64,000 nt of DNA from assembly GCA_963739355.1 (NCBI GenBank), contig CAVUAD010000007.1, forward strand, positions 310,001-374,000, read 5' to 3'. The notes under the pieces were generated by a model. That model had not been told where the DNA came from, ran no database searches, and saw nothing but the letters and a program-made list of their open reading frames with translations. The DNA is from JAWVFM01 sp963739355 (GTDB lineage Bacteria > Actinomycetota > Thermoleophilia > Solirubrobacterales > 70-9). This document shows positions 24,090 to 34,700 of this stretch, in pieces (position 1 is the stretch's first letter; each line of letters starts with the position of its first letter). Position numbers and translations under genes: made by a program.

Positions 24090-25987
24090 GTGCGCGTCGG
24101 TCGGAAGGTTCCACGTCCCCTGCGCCAGCACAGGCTTGTCTTCTTGGCCGTGCTCGCCTTGCTCGCCCTGGCACTCGGTACCACGGATTTCGAGACGCCG
24201 GGGAATCGGTCGTCGATTCCCTCTACGGGACGCTCTCCCTGCTGGCGCTCAATTTCGTCAAGCCGGACTAGGAGCAGATCCCGCCCGCGCTCGAAGTGGC
24301 TCGTTTCATGGTCCCAGCGGTGGCTGCCGCCGACCTTCACGGCGCTGATTGTCGTGCTCCAGGACGAATGGCACCTGATCCGTGCCAGGTTCACTAATGA
24401 TCACGTCGTGGTGTGTGGGCTGGGACGGCGGGGAATGAGGCTCGTGCGCCCGCCCTCCCTCCGAGAGCCGGAGCCTCAACTTGTCAAGGTTGCAGGCGGG
24501 GGTACGGAGCCTCGCCCCGTCCCGCCGAAGCGGGTAGTGGCCATCGAGGCCGACCACTCGAACCCGAACGTGGACGTCGCTCGACGACTCGGCGCCGTGG
24601 TTCTGATCGGCGACTCGACGGAACCCGATCTCGTCCACGCCGCGGGTGTACAACGTGCGACGACCCTGATTTCCGTTCTCCCCGAGGACGCCCACAACGC
24701 CGCCGTCGCGAGCGTCGCAGGCGAGTTTGCCGCGCCCGCACGGATCCACTCCAGGCCTTTTGCCACGTCACGGACATGGACCTCGTGGATGACCTGACGG
24801 CCGCCGCGTTGGGGGGCTCGCACAAAGGGCTTGCGCTTGAGTGGTTCAGCGTCCCCGGGCGTGCGGCGCGCCTATCTGGCAGACCACCTGGAGTTGGTGA
24901 GCAGCCTCGCCGACGCGGCTCTGCCGGCAACCCGGGTTGACGATGCGCCCGCGGCGCCTCACCTCGCTGTCCTTGGGACCAGCGACCTCGCCCGCGCGGT
25001 CGTCGTGAACGCAGCCCGTCAGTGGGGCGCCGACGCCGCTCGGCACGAACGCGTTGCCGATACCGAGCGTCTGCGCGTCACGCTCGCGTCCGTGGGCGCG
25101 AAGGCCTGGCGTGAGCGGCTTCTCGCCCGCTACCCGTCGATCGCCGAAGCCGCCGAGCTGATCGCATACGAGGGAGACCTGCGCGCGCCGGCCGAACACG
25201 AAGCCGCGCGCGAGGCGCTCGGCGATGCGACCGCGGTGTTCGTCTGCGGGTCCAGCGACACCGAGAGCCTCGAATATGGCTTCGCCGCTGCACGCATGAC
25301 CAATCGCGACAACCCGGTGGTGGTGACGCTTCTCATCGAGAACGCCGGCTTCGCGAAGTTGCTCAAGACAGAGGACAGGTCCGCGTCGGTGCAGCTGTTC
25401 AGCATCGTCGATCGAACCTGTTCCGCGGAGGTGATTACAAGCAGGTTTTCGACAGGCTCGCACGGGCGCTTCACGAGGTCTACCGCAGTCACGTGGAGAA
25501 GAGCGGTCAGGCAACATCCGGCGCCGATGTCGAATGGGACGACCTCGACGAAAGCTTCCGGCTGTCAAACCTTGCTCAGGCTCACGACGTCGACGAGAAG
25601 CTCCAGGCAATCGGCTGCGAGATTCACCCCCTCACCGAATGGGAGGAGCCGGTTCTCGACTTCACTCCGGCAGAGGTCGAGTGCTTGGCCAAGCTTGAGC
25701 ACGGGCGCTGGTGCAAGGAGCGAACGGCTCGCGGTTACGTCTACGGGCCGGTCCGGGACGACAAGGCAACGCCGAAAACGCACCACCTTCTGGTCCTTTG
25801 GGACGATCTCCCCGAGGAGGAGCGGGACAAGGATCGGGCCTTCATTCGTGCCATCCCGGCCGTCCTTGCCACGATTGGGTTCCAGGTTGGACGACGCGAC
25901 GGCCCTGGGTCGCGAACCGTGACGAGCGCGGGCGGCGAGATCCGCGGGGCTGCATCGGATGGCGCTCCGGCGGAGGCGGGCGCTTAA
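24090..25987 (+). pseudogene. Membrane-anchored TrkA-N/RyR-domain protein, frameshifted
   Basis: One ancestral protein is read by joining frames: an N-terminal hydrophobic helix (LVFLAVLALLALALGT), a second segment (SLYGTLSLLALNFV) followed by an in-frame TAG near 24269, a Rossmann/RCK-N domain (DHVVVCGLGRRGM, then VVAIEADHSNPNV and LIGDSTEPD), a second Rossmann-like unit (HLAVLGTSDLARA), and a C-terminal RyR domain (CLAKLEHGRWCKERTARGYV). At least five frame changes occur, near 24200, 24340, 24755, 24850 and 25440. RCK-N domains bind NAD(H)-type nucleotides; prokaryotic RyR domains are predicted nucleotide sensors. The layout suggests a ligand-gated membrane protein. Either a real pseudogene or a poorly assembled stretch. 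Confidence 0.75.
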
Positions 25988-26492
25988 GCGCGGCGAATTG
26001 CGGCCGCCGGCCCGGCGGAGCATCGCCGGTAGCGCCCGCACCGCGTCGCGGGTAGCTCGCGCGCTCGGCTTCCGATAGTTCAGCCCACGGCACAAGCATG
26101 GGGTGCTCTTTTCGCACCGGGTCGCGCTCCGGGCCGAGGTGCCACCCGTGGTCCGCGAGGTCTGCCGCCCATCGCTCGTGCTCGATCTGGGCGAGGCGCT
26201 CGATCTCGCCATCCAGGAGCTCAATTTCGGGCGCGCCCACTTCGGCTGCGCCGAGGGGAACGAGAATCCAGCCGACGGCATCGAGCTTGGCGTCGATTCC
26301 CTCGGCGAACCGTCGATTCGACGCCTTCAGGGACTCCGGCAGCGATTCCCAGGGAACGAGCGACGGATTGTCCCGCGCCGATTCGCCCTTCGCGGTCTGG
26401 GCACGAACGTAGTTCTCGTGCATCGCGCGTGCGAGCAGTTCGTTACGTGCCTCACCGTGCCCCGGTCCGGCCTCGCTCCACCCGTTGTTCAT
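25842..26492 (-). pseudogene. Two-RyR-domain protein, 3' frameshift
   Basis: ATG 26492 is preceded by GGGAGG at 6 nt. Residues ~20-75 (ARAMHENYVRAQTAKGE, LVPWESLPESLKASNR) and ~100-150 (LAQIEHERWAADLADHGW, HPMLVPWAELSEAE) are two RyR repeats. Near 26060 the frame changes; the family C-terminus (TRDAVRALPAMLRRAG) continues in another frame and overlaps the 3' end of the facing RyR gene. It is the last gene of the PrsW/zinc-ribbon/sedolisin operon, 2 bp after the protease stop. RyR domains are thought to bind NAD-derived or cyclic nucleotides; no effector domain is attached here. Confidence 0.72.
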
Positions 26493-26494
26493 GA

Positions 26495-28209
26495 TCAGCC
26501 TCCCTGCAAAGCCTTGACCATCGCGGTTGCCAGTGCGGTCACGTCAGGTGACCCTCGTCCAGTGGGCGTAAGTCCCAGCCCGGCGTCGCGGGGTGATCGA
26601 GATTGCCGCCAAGGGTTACGTCGTTGAATGCGCCGTACGCGGGGTTCTCGGCGATTCTGTAGAGAAGCGGGCCCGACGTCGCCCCCGGGAACCTGGACGC
26701 CGCCGCTGCGCGGCGTATTGGCGGACGAGCGCGAGGGAGGCCGCCCAAACGGCGTCGCCTCGCTCGTCCCGCCGACCGGACCCTGGAAAGCCCCTCGGGA
26801 CGAGGACGGGTATTCCGCCCCAATGCGGGTCGGCTGGACCCACCACGTCCGGTAGCTGCCGCGAGCCGTTCGAGAAGCGATTGGCGACTCCGGGTCCGGA
26901 CTGGTAGGTCGGTCGAGCAACGGCGTGCGAAAGGCCCCCGCCAGTCCCAGCACCACTTTGCGACCCGCTCCACGCGGCCTCTAAAAAACGGCGCCCAGCG
27001 CTGGTCAGCTGCAGGTAGGTCCCGCCTACGGCGACGACGCTCGAACTCGCCGCCGGCCAATCGACGGACAGGCGGTTGTCTTCGGGATCTCGGTCGTGGC
27101 AGCTGTAAGCGCCGGTGTCTCCGCTCACGACGAAGATCGTGTGCCCGGTCCGCGCGGCCATAGCCAGGGTCGCGAAATCGGAGCGGATCAAGGCTCTGCC
27201 GCCCCGGGAATCGAGCAGGCGTTCCTCACAGCTTCCCCAGGAGTCCGAGATGACTGAGGCGCGTCGGTCCTTGACGATGCGATTGATGATGTCGCCTTGG
27301 GAGACCTTCCCGGAATTGGGGGCCTCGTAGCTGATGACCTGGGCGCCGGGCGCGATCTCCTTGATCATGTCGAGGTCGAGGTCGACCTCCATCTCCTGGT
27401 TGAAGTCATCTTGCGGCTTTGCGGCGCGAATTCCGCCGCCTGCGGATCCGGCACACGCTCCACCGCTGGTCCGGGCAGTCCGTAATAGCCGCTGAACGCG
27501 CCAGTGTCGCGAGCGTCGAACGTATGGTAGGAAACCACCGCGACGGTCTGTCCCTGACCGCCGATGCCAAGGGTGTGGAGTAGAGCGGAGCAATGTCGTA
27601 GGCCGACGCAAGCTGGTCCGGCGAGTAGCCTCGCCCGCGTGTGCTGAGCGCTGCTGGTGTCATCCGTAGTCGGGTGTCAAGCCCGGTTACCGAAGCCACC
27701 CCTGATCTGAGCCATGGGGGGACTCGCGGCGCGGGAACGGGCACGTGGAACCGCTCGCCATCGGCGTTGAGGCGATCTCGAATTCTGGTCGAGAAGACCC
27801 GATCCATAGCGGCTGCGGTCCCCCGAATCCGAAAGGCTGTTCGTTGCGGATAGCTTTCGATCACCTGAAGGCCATGGGCGGCAAGCCGCCGGCGGGTCTC
27901 GGACAGCTTTGAGGACGGCAAGCCAAACCTCGCCCCGAATGCGCGCGGAGTGAGCGTGCGCTTCGCCCGGGCGCGGACTCCGCCTGAGGGCTCCCAGGAG
28001 ACCGACCGAATCAGCGCTCGGCGATTGCGCAGGCGTAGGTTCAGTGATGCCACCAACTGCTGTTTCGCCGGCGTCGGTCCGAGGTCTGTGGCTCCACCGT
28101 TGTGAGCTGGCGGCGGCCCAGCGTTCACGCTCACAGAAGTGGCGGTCGCCAGTATCGCCGCCGCCGCGACGCAGATTGCGAGGCGGCTTCTCAAGCTGTT
28201 CCCACCCAC
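26495..28209 (-). pseudogene. S53 sedolisin/kumamolisin-like serine protease, frameshifted
   Basis: Secreted acid-type serine protease read across frames. Signal peptide (LAICVAAAAILATATSVSVNA), pro-kumamolisin activation domain (TPRAFGARFGLPSSKLSE; RTAFRIRGTAAAMDRVFST), then the catalytic domain: Glu/Asp pair in QEMEVDLDLDMI, oxyanion Asp in VVSGDTGAYSC, Ser in GGTSEATPF. The three catalytic motifs are preserved, but the frame changes near 27560 and 27425 and several times between 26800 and 26680, so no full-length product is made as read. ATG 28209 overlaps the upstream zinc-ribbon gene by 19 bp. Confidence 0.8.
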
Positions 28210-28976
28210 CGGACCGAGCTCAGCACCCCATCGACGAGTTGATAGAGCGTCCGCCGCCGGTTGGGATCGGTCTCGGCGGTCGTTGTCGTGGCGACTACGC
28301 CGGTACCGCCGTGGGCGGCCGCGACGACGGTCACAAACTGTTGCTCCGAGATGCCCTGGGGGGTATCGAGGGCTCCCACGTAGGCATCGCCCGCACCGGC
28401 GCGGCCACCGATCGACGGTCCCAAAATGACATCGGCCGGGTTCGTGGCCTTTGTCAGGCCGAGGAGTCGGGTCCCGAGGTCCGTCACTCGCCCGTCGACG
28501 AGTGCCGGGGCGCTATCGTCGTCGGCCGGAACAACGCTCAGCTCGAGCTGGAGATCTCCCGCCACGCTGTCGAGCCGAAGGGTGTCAGCTCCTTGATCGG
28601 CTGGAGTCCATTGGTTGGCGGCATAGCTCAGGCTGATCCGCGTGCCGCCGTTCAGCGCGCTGGTCCACGTGGTCAGGCCGCGCACGGGGAGGGGCGAGGT
28701 GGGAGGTGCGCCACATTGAGAAGCCGGCGCTGGGCACGTCGCTCTCGTCCCGCCCGGGGCGATGGCGGCGACAATCAGCGCCGCGGCGCCCGTGAAGGCA
28801 GCGAACGCGACGAGCAGAGAGGCAAGCCTGGGAATGCGCCCGAGCCGGGCGTTGAGAGGAACGGCCGGTTCGGCGCCGGTTGCGCGTGCGCCCTTCGGGA
28901 GGGCCTGGAGAGCCACGCCGCATTCAGCACAGAAGGTGTGAGCGGGTGAGGACGCTCCGCAGTTCGTGCAGCGCAC
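28191..28976 (-). CDS. Zinc-ribbon, single-pass membrane protein with extracytoplasmic domain
   Basis: 261 residues. N-terminal four-Cys ribbon (CTNCG ... CAECG, residues 3-19), one hydrophobic helix (~50-72), and an outer beta-rich domain with a Thr-rich segment (VVATTTTAETDPNRRR). The ribbon-TM-outer-domain layout is common in actinobacterial proteins of unknown role and would place the ribbon inside the cell. It lies between the PrsW-like gene (8 bp upstream) and the protease, in one operon. This is the only gene of the minus-strand operon that reads intact. Confidence 0.72.
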   Translation of the reverse strand: MRCTNCGASSPAHTFCAECGVALQALPKGARATGAEPAVPLNARLGRIPRLASLLVAFAAFTGAAALIVAAIAPGGTRATCPAPASQCGAPPTSPLPVRGLTTWTSALNGGTRISLSYAANQWTPADQGADTLRLDSVAGDLQLELSVVPADDDSAPALVDGRVTDLGTRLLGLTKATNPADVILGPSIGGRAGAGDAYVGALDTPQGISEQQFVTVVAAAHGGTGVVATTTTAETDPNRRRTLYQLVDGVLSSVRWVGTA

Positions 28977-28984
28977 CGCTGGGC

Positions 28985-29967
28985 CTACGCTCGCTCCCCA
29001 GCCTCTTGTAGTAGTCCTAGCCTGATCGTGAGGCGCAGCCAGATCAGGGCGGCGCCGGTGAGCAGCGCGAGCTCGGCAAGCCAGGCACCCACAGGGAGCC
29101 AGCGCTGCCCAGCCGCCGCCGCGACCATGAACCCGGCGGCCACGGGTAGCGCCACGAACGGGCTACCCAGCAACCCAAGCGCACGACCTTCGGCGGACGG
29201 CGCCCGGAACCGCAGCCAGAGAGCCCCACCGGCAGCCCCAGTCACCGCCATGCCGAGCAGCGGGATGCCGACTGCGATCGAGACCAGCCGCAGAGTCCAC
29301 GGCAGTCCCGCACCTACCGGGTCAAGTCCCGCCCCGAAAATGCCGAGTCCGTATACGCATGCCTCGACGGCCCAAAACGCGGCAGCCGACAACGCGCCAA
29401 ACGCGACTCCGTCGAGGACGTCGTTGAACCGCCGATACGGAAGCAGGACAAGTGTCGGCCCGGCCAGGGCTACGACAAGCGCCAGGCAGGGGAGCGCCAC
29501 AACGGTGACGATGGCGGCCGCGTCGTGTGTCTGTGCGAGCTCGGCACCTGACGGCGAGACAGCCTGGGCCAGCACGCCGACCGCCGCCCCTGCCAACGCG
29601 CCCCAGACCAGCGTGAACCCGGTCGCGATCGCGGGTTGGTCCTCGTAGAGGTCGACGTCGTAGAGGTAGATCGTCGCGAGGATCGGGACGAGACACGCGG
29701 CTGCCGCCAGTGCCACCGGGTAGAGGCCGGTCGCGGCAAGCACGACAACCACGGTGGCACCGACGACGAGGGCGGTCCGGTAATCGCGCATCTCGGCGCG
29801 GGGGAGCTGGGGGAAGAGAGTTGAGACCGGGTCCGGCGTCGCGACCCTCTGGCGCGGCGCGGCGGGGAAGCCACGCGTCGACGTGTTGGGCGCCGAGCGG
29901 AGTACCGCAACGCACGCAGAAGCGTTCGTTCGGCAACCTCGCGGTCGCAGCCCGGGCAGCGAGTCAT
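28985..29967 (-). pseudogene. Zinc-ribbon PrsW-like multi-pass membrane protein, frameshifted
   Basis: ATG 29967 opens with MTRCPGCDREVAE, then the frame changes and FCVRCGTPLG supplies the second half of a zinc ribbon. A second change near 29790 leads into a ~268-residue polytopic region with eight or so helices (VVGATVVVVLAATGLYPVA; YLYDVDLYEDQP; FGALSAAAFWAVEACVYGL). The EDQP and AxFWAVEA acidic sites resemble PrsW-type intramembrane glutamic peptidases, which cleave anti-sigma factors or processed substrates. The assignment is by pattern and moderate. First gene of the minus operon, diverging from the TIR-SIR2 gene. Confidence 0.6.
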
Positions 29968-30143
29968 GCGGAGGCGATTATCTGCGCTTTCGCGTAACTG
30001 GCGCAAGCAGCTCTCTAGCTGGCTTGCTATTGCATGGAAGCCTGACCGGACTATCCCGTCGGTGGCCAGGCGGGGTAGTATCGGCACGCCGTCGCCTGTC
30101 GCAGGGAGCCTCGATCGAACCCAAAACGGTCGGCGCCAAGAAA
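29968..30143. promoter_or_regulatory. Divergent intergenic region of the two island operons
   Basis: 176 bp between the PrsW-like start and the TIR-SIR2 start. A plus-strand TAGTAT lies near 30077 and could be a -10. No palindromic operator was recognised. Base composition is visibly less GC-rich than the flanks. Confidence 0.4.
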
Positions 30144-31760
30144 ATGGGTCGCAGCGAAGAATTTGGCGCAGGCGCGGATCCGGCAACAGCTGGTGCGTCG
30201 CCGCTCCAGATCTTCATTAACTGGCGCCACAACGACGCCAGGGTGGGCGCCCAGGCTCCACGACAAGCTCTCGGAGCACTTTGGCAGGGAGAATGTCTTT
30301 CTCGACGACGAGAGCCTCCCGGAGCAGGGCGGCAACTGGCTCGAAACGATCCGATCGCACCCGGCGACGTGCGGAGCATTCATCGCCGTTATCGGCAGGG
30401 ACTGGGCCGACGAGACCAGGCAGAGGGCGCTGCGATCTGAAAAGGACTTCGTCCGCATGGAGATCGAGATGGCGCTTCGAAAGGACTCGGCGGTCGACGA
30501 GATCATTCCGACCCTGGTCGACGACGCCGCCATCCCGGACCCCAGCGAGCTGCCGCACAGCATGCGCAGGCTGCTCGAGTGGGAGTCGGCACAGCTCCGC
30601 TCAAAGCGATGGGGTGACGATGTCGAGAGCCTGATCGCACAACGGCCTCAAGAGGGCCGCCGCCGAACCGCCCGTACCGCCACCAGCCGCCAAGCCGCAC
30701 GTACCACCGCCCACGCCCCGACCCAGGAATGGCGACCGCAAACGCCCCGCCGAAGACTCCGTAGAGCCTGGCTTGCTGGATGAGCATTTCGAAGAGCTCC
30801 TCGACCTGATCGACGACGACAGCGTCGTCATTCCGTTCCTGGGCCCCGGCATGAACTCGAGCGACCGGGGGGATGCGCCGTGGGAGGGCGTGAATTCCGG
30901 TGACCTCCCGGACGCGGAGGAGCTCGCCGCCCATCTTGCGACCAAGCCTGGGTGCGCCTCGCCCGTTGAAAGCCTGAAGCAGCCGATCTCGCGCAGGTGT
31001 CGCAGTACCTGTCTGTCCTGCGAGGCAACCCTGCAGATGTGTACAGCGCGCTCGAGCGGGCGCTACCCGCCAAGAGCCGCGCTCAACCTCCGTCCACAAG
31101 TTCCTCGCGCGCCTTCCCGCTCTCATGGCCGAGTCCGGGCGCCCCGACCGCTACCCGATCATCGTTACGAATATCTACGACGCGCTGGAACGCGCTTTCA
31201 AGGAGGAAGGGGAGCGATACGACGTCGCGATGCACGTTGGTGGCGGCGACCGCAATAAGGGCTTCATGCACCTGACCGCCGACGACGAGCTCCATCCGAT
31301 CCCGACAGCCAACGACTATTGGGAGTTCCCCTTGGACGCCGATCGGGACCGCTTCACACGACCCGTCATCGTGAAGATCCACGGTGGGACCGAGAGCGGG
31401 CGCTCGCCGTTGGATCACAACTACGTGCTGACGGAAGACGACTACATCGGCTACATGAGCGGCCAGCCGATTGAGGGAATCGTTCCGACTCAGCTCAAAG
31501 AGAAGCTGATGAGCGCGCACTTCCTCTTCATTGGCCACACGATGCGCGATTGGAACCTCCGCATCTTCCTGATGAAGGCTGTTTCCGGGGGGACGCCTGC
31601 ATCCATCTTGGGCCATCCAGCGGCGCCCCCCGGACACGCGGTGCACGCAGTGCTTCTGGGCGTCGATGGGGACGGAAAGCTTCTCCCAGTTTCGCCCAGT
31701 GAATACGTGGCTCAGTTCGATGAGTATCTGCGCCGCGCGGTCACCGACCCGGCGCAGTAA
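30144..31760 (+). pseudogene. TIR - Pro-rich linker - SIR2 fusion protein, frameshifted
   Basis: Joined across frames this is ~538 residues. TIR domain: LQIFINWRHNDARVG, FGRENVFLDDESLPEQGG, FIAVIGRDWADE, and the RMEIEMAL helix holding the candidate catalytic Glu. A Pro-rich linker (EPPVPPPAAKPHVPPPTP) leads into a SIR2-like domain: VVIPFLGPGMNSS, IIVTNIYDALERAF, VIVKIHGGTE, LTEDDYIGYM, FLFIGHTMRDWNLR. Frame changes occur near 30245, 30640, 30970 and 31085. Both folds are known NAD+ hydrolases in antiphage systems; linking both in one chain is notable. The stop is 3 bp before the nSTAND gene, so they form an operon. Confidence 0.78.
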
Positions 31761-31763
31761 GCA

Positions 31764-34700
31764 ATGGCCGCAATTGAACGGAACTCGATGGCGGCCGGGA
31801 CGGCCGTGGGCTCTCCCTATGTTGGGCTCACGCACTACACGGAGGGCGAGGCCGGCCTCTTCTTTGGCCGCGATAGGGACATCGGCGTCATCATCAGCAA
31901 CCTCCGCGGTGCCCGCCTCACGCTCCTCTATGCCCAGAGCGGCGTTGGCAAGAGCTCCGTGCTTCGGGCCGGCGTCGCGGCCCGCCTGTCGCGTCGCAAA
32001 GCGCGAGCGAGAGACCAGGGGTTCGCCGCGCTTCGTGCCCGTGGTCTTCAGCAAATGGAGCGGCGATCCCGAGGCAGAACTCATCCAGGCAATCGGCTCA
32101 GCGATCGAGCCATTTCTCCCCGAAGACTCGTCCCTCGACCTTGGAGGGGGCGGTCTCGAGCACGCCTGCGAGGCAGCAGCCGATGCCGTGCAGGGGACGT
32201 TGCTCGTGATTCTGGATCAGTTCGAGGAGTACCTGATGTACAGGCAGGCGAACGGCGGCAACGAGTCGTTCGGGGATCAACTCGCGCGCTGCGTCGACAA
32301 CCAGGCGCTCCGTGCGAACTTCCTGATCTCGATTCGCGAGGATGCGTACGCCGGACTCGGCGACCTCCTGAGCGGCCGGATCCCGAACGTCTACGGAAAC
32401 TATCTCCATCTCGAGATCTCGACAGGCGGGGGAGCGCGAGACGATCGAGGAACCGATCCGGGTCATCAACGAGCGACTGAGTCGGCTCGACCCGGCCGGC
32501 GAGCCGTACCAATTGGACGCGGGACTCGTCGACGCGGTGCTCGAGGACGTGCCCGCGCCCGGCGGCCATGAGTTCGGCACAGGAGGCGCCAAGGCGACGC
32601 GGGGGGAGCAGATCGAAATGGGCCTTCTGCAGCTCGTGATGAAACGCCTGTGGGACACGGAGATCGGTGAAGGGCATCGCGAGCTCCGACTCAGCACGCT
32701 GAACGATGCCAACGGGCTCGGCGGCGTGAAGAAGATCATTGGGACCTATCTCGACACGTCCATGGGCCAGTTGACGGACGAACAGCGCAGTAAAGCGGCG
32801 TCCGTGTTCCGCTTCCTCGTGACGCGCGGAGGCACAAAATATGCGTATTCCGCGCAGGATCTTGCGGAGCTCTCTGGGCTCGAGGCCTCCGATGTGGAGT
32901 CGGTGCTCCGCGACCTCGGAGACAGCAGTGAAGGCCTTCACATCGTGCGTCGTGTGGCGCCTCCCGATGGGCTCGGCCAAGCCACATATGAGATCTACCA
33001 CGACGCTCTGGCGCGACCGATCATCGAATGGCGCCAAAAGGAGGAGCAGAGAGAGCTGGAGCGAGCTCAGCGCGAGGCGGCGAAGGAGGTGCGCAAGGAG
33101 CGTCGCCGCGCCCGCTTCTTCGCCGCCCTCGCCGGCGCGTTTTTGTTCGCCGTGGTCCTCGTCGTGTACCTCGCCCTGCGGGCGCACGACGAGCAGAAGT
33201 TGAGTCAATCAAAGGGGCTCGCTGCCCATGCTGAAGCGCTGCTCGGTACCGACCCGGCGCTGAGCGTGCAGGTTGCGCTCGAGGCGCTTCATACGACCTA
33301 CTCAGGCGAAGCGGAAGCAGCGCTTAGGGATGCGCTGCCAAGTGTCCGGGTGCGCCGCGTCTTGGCGACCGGCAGGCCCATCTACAGCCTTGGGCTGAGT
33401 CCGAACGGCAAACGAATCGTAACCGTTGACCCTCGGGGAATCGCCACGATCTCGGATTCAGCCACTGGACCATCGGTGATGCTCCCGACCCGGCAAGTGA
33501 TCGCCGCCTCGTTCAGCCCCGACGGAACTCGGATCGTGACCGCGGAGCAGCACGGCGTCGCGAGAATCTGGAACGTCGCGACTCGGAAAGCGATCGTAAG
33601 ACTCCCGGCTGGCGGGCCGAGTTCAGCTCCCGTCCTGGGGGCGCGGTTCAGCGCGAACGGCCAGCGGGTGATCACCGCCGGCGGCGACGCCAAGGCGCGG
33701 GTGTGGCGTGCGGCCGATGGTGAGCCCGTCGCCGTCTTGTCCACCCCGGCCCTCGACAGCGCAGCTCTCAGCCCCGATGGGTCGAGGGCGGTGACCGCTG
33801 GCAGCGACGGCAGCGTGCGTATCTGGGACGTTGCAAGCCGCAAGGTACTGCAGACGCTCCGAGCCGATAACGAGCGCCCCGTCTGGGACGCCACGTTTAG
33901 TCCGGACGGCCGCAAGGTCGTGACCGCGGGCGACGATTCGGGAGCCCGCGTTTGGAGCGCTCAGAGCGGGCGCCGGGTCGCGGTCCTAAACGGGCATAAC
34001 GGCGCAGTCCGCACCGCCGAGTTCAGCCCGGACGGCGCAGAGATCTTGACGTCTTCGGACGATCGGACGGCGCGAATTTGGAACGCGGCAACAGGGCGGG
34101 AGCTCGAGGCCTTCAGTGGCCATACCGGTCCCCTGCGGCAGGCGGCGTTTGCGCAGCGTGGACACGAGGTGGTGACGGGCAGTCTCGACGGAACGGTCAG
34201 GATCTGGGACACCACCCAACGCGGCCAGCTCGAGGTACTGAGAGCGGCTAGCCCGGTAGGACAAGCGACTTGGTCCGCCGCATTCAGCCCCGACGGCGAA
34301 CAGCTCCTTACGGCGAGCGACGGCGGCGTCACCCGGATATGGAATGCCGCGACGGGAGACCTAGTGGAGCAGCTGAGCACGGAGGGAAGCAAAAGTGCCG
34401 TCTACAGCGCGGCGTTCGGCTCGCACGCCAACAGGATTGCCACCGGGAACGCGGCCGGGGTAACGCACATCTGGCAGGCGCGCACGGGCACGCTCTTGCA
34501 AACGCTCCCGGCCCCCGGCTCGGTCAAGGGTGTCGCGTTCAGCCCAGATGGCGACGAACTGGTGACGGCGAGCACCGACGGCAACGCCAGGATCTGGAAC
34601 CTAAGAAACCGGGAGCCGCGCCGGGTCTTGCGTACTCATGGCCACACTGGCCAGGTCGAGAGTGCGGCCTTCAGTCCCGACGGCCGTTACGTGGTTACCG

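Noticed and set aside
23988..24140. Minus-strand reading ending RRVLGDFHRWLGCNYERP then VVPIVVPI
   Set aside because: Looks protein-like, but it is short, has no start, and is antisense to the hydrophobic N-terminus of the RyR gene, which fits its family.
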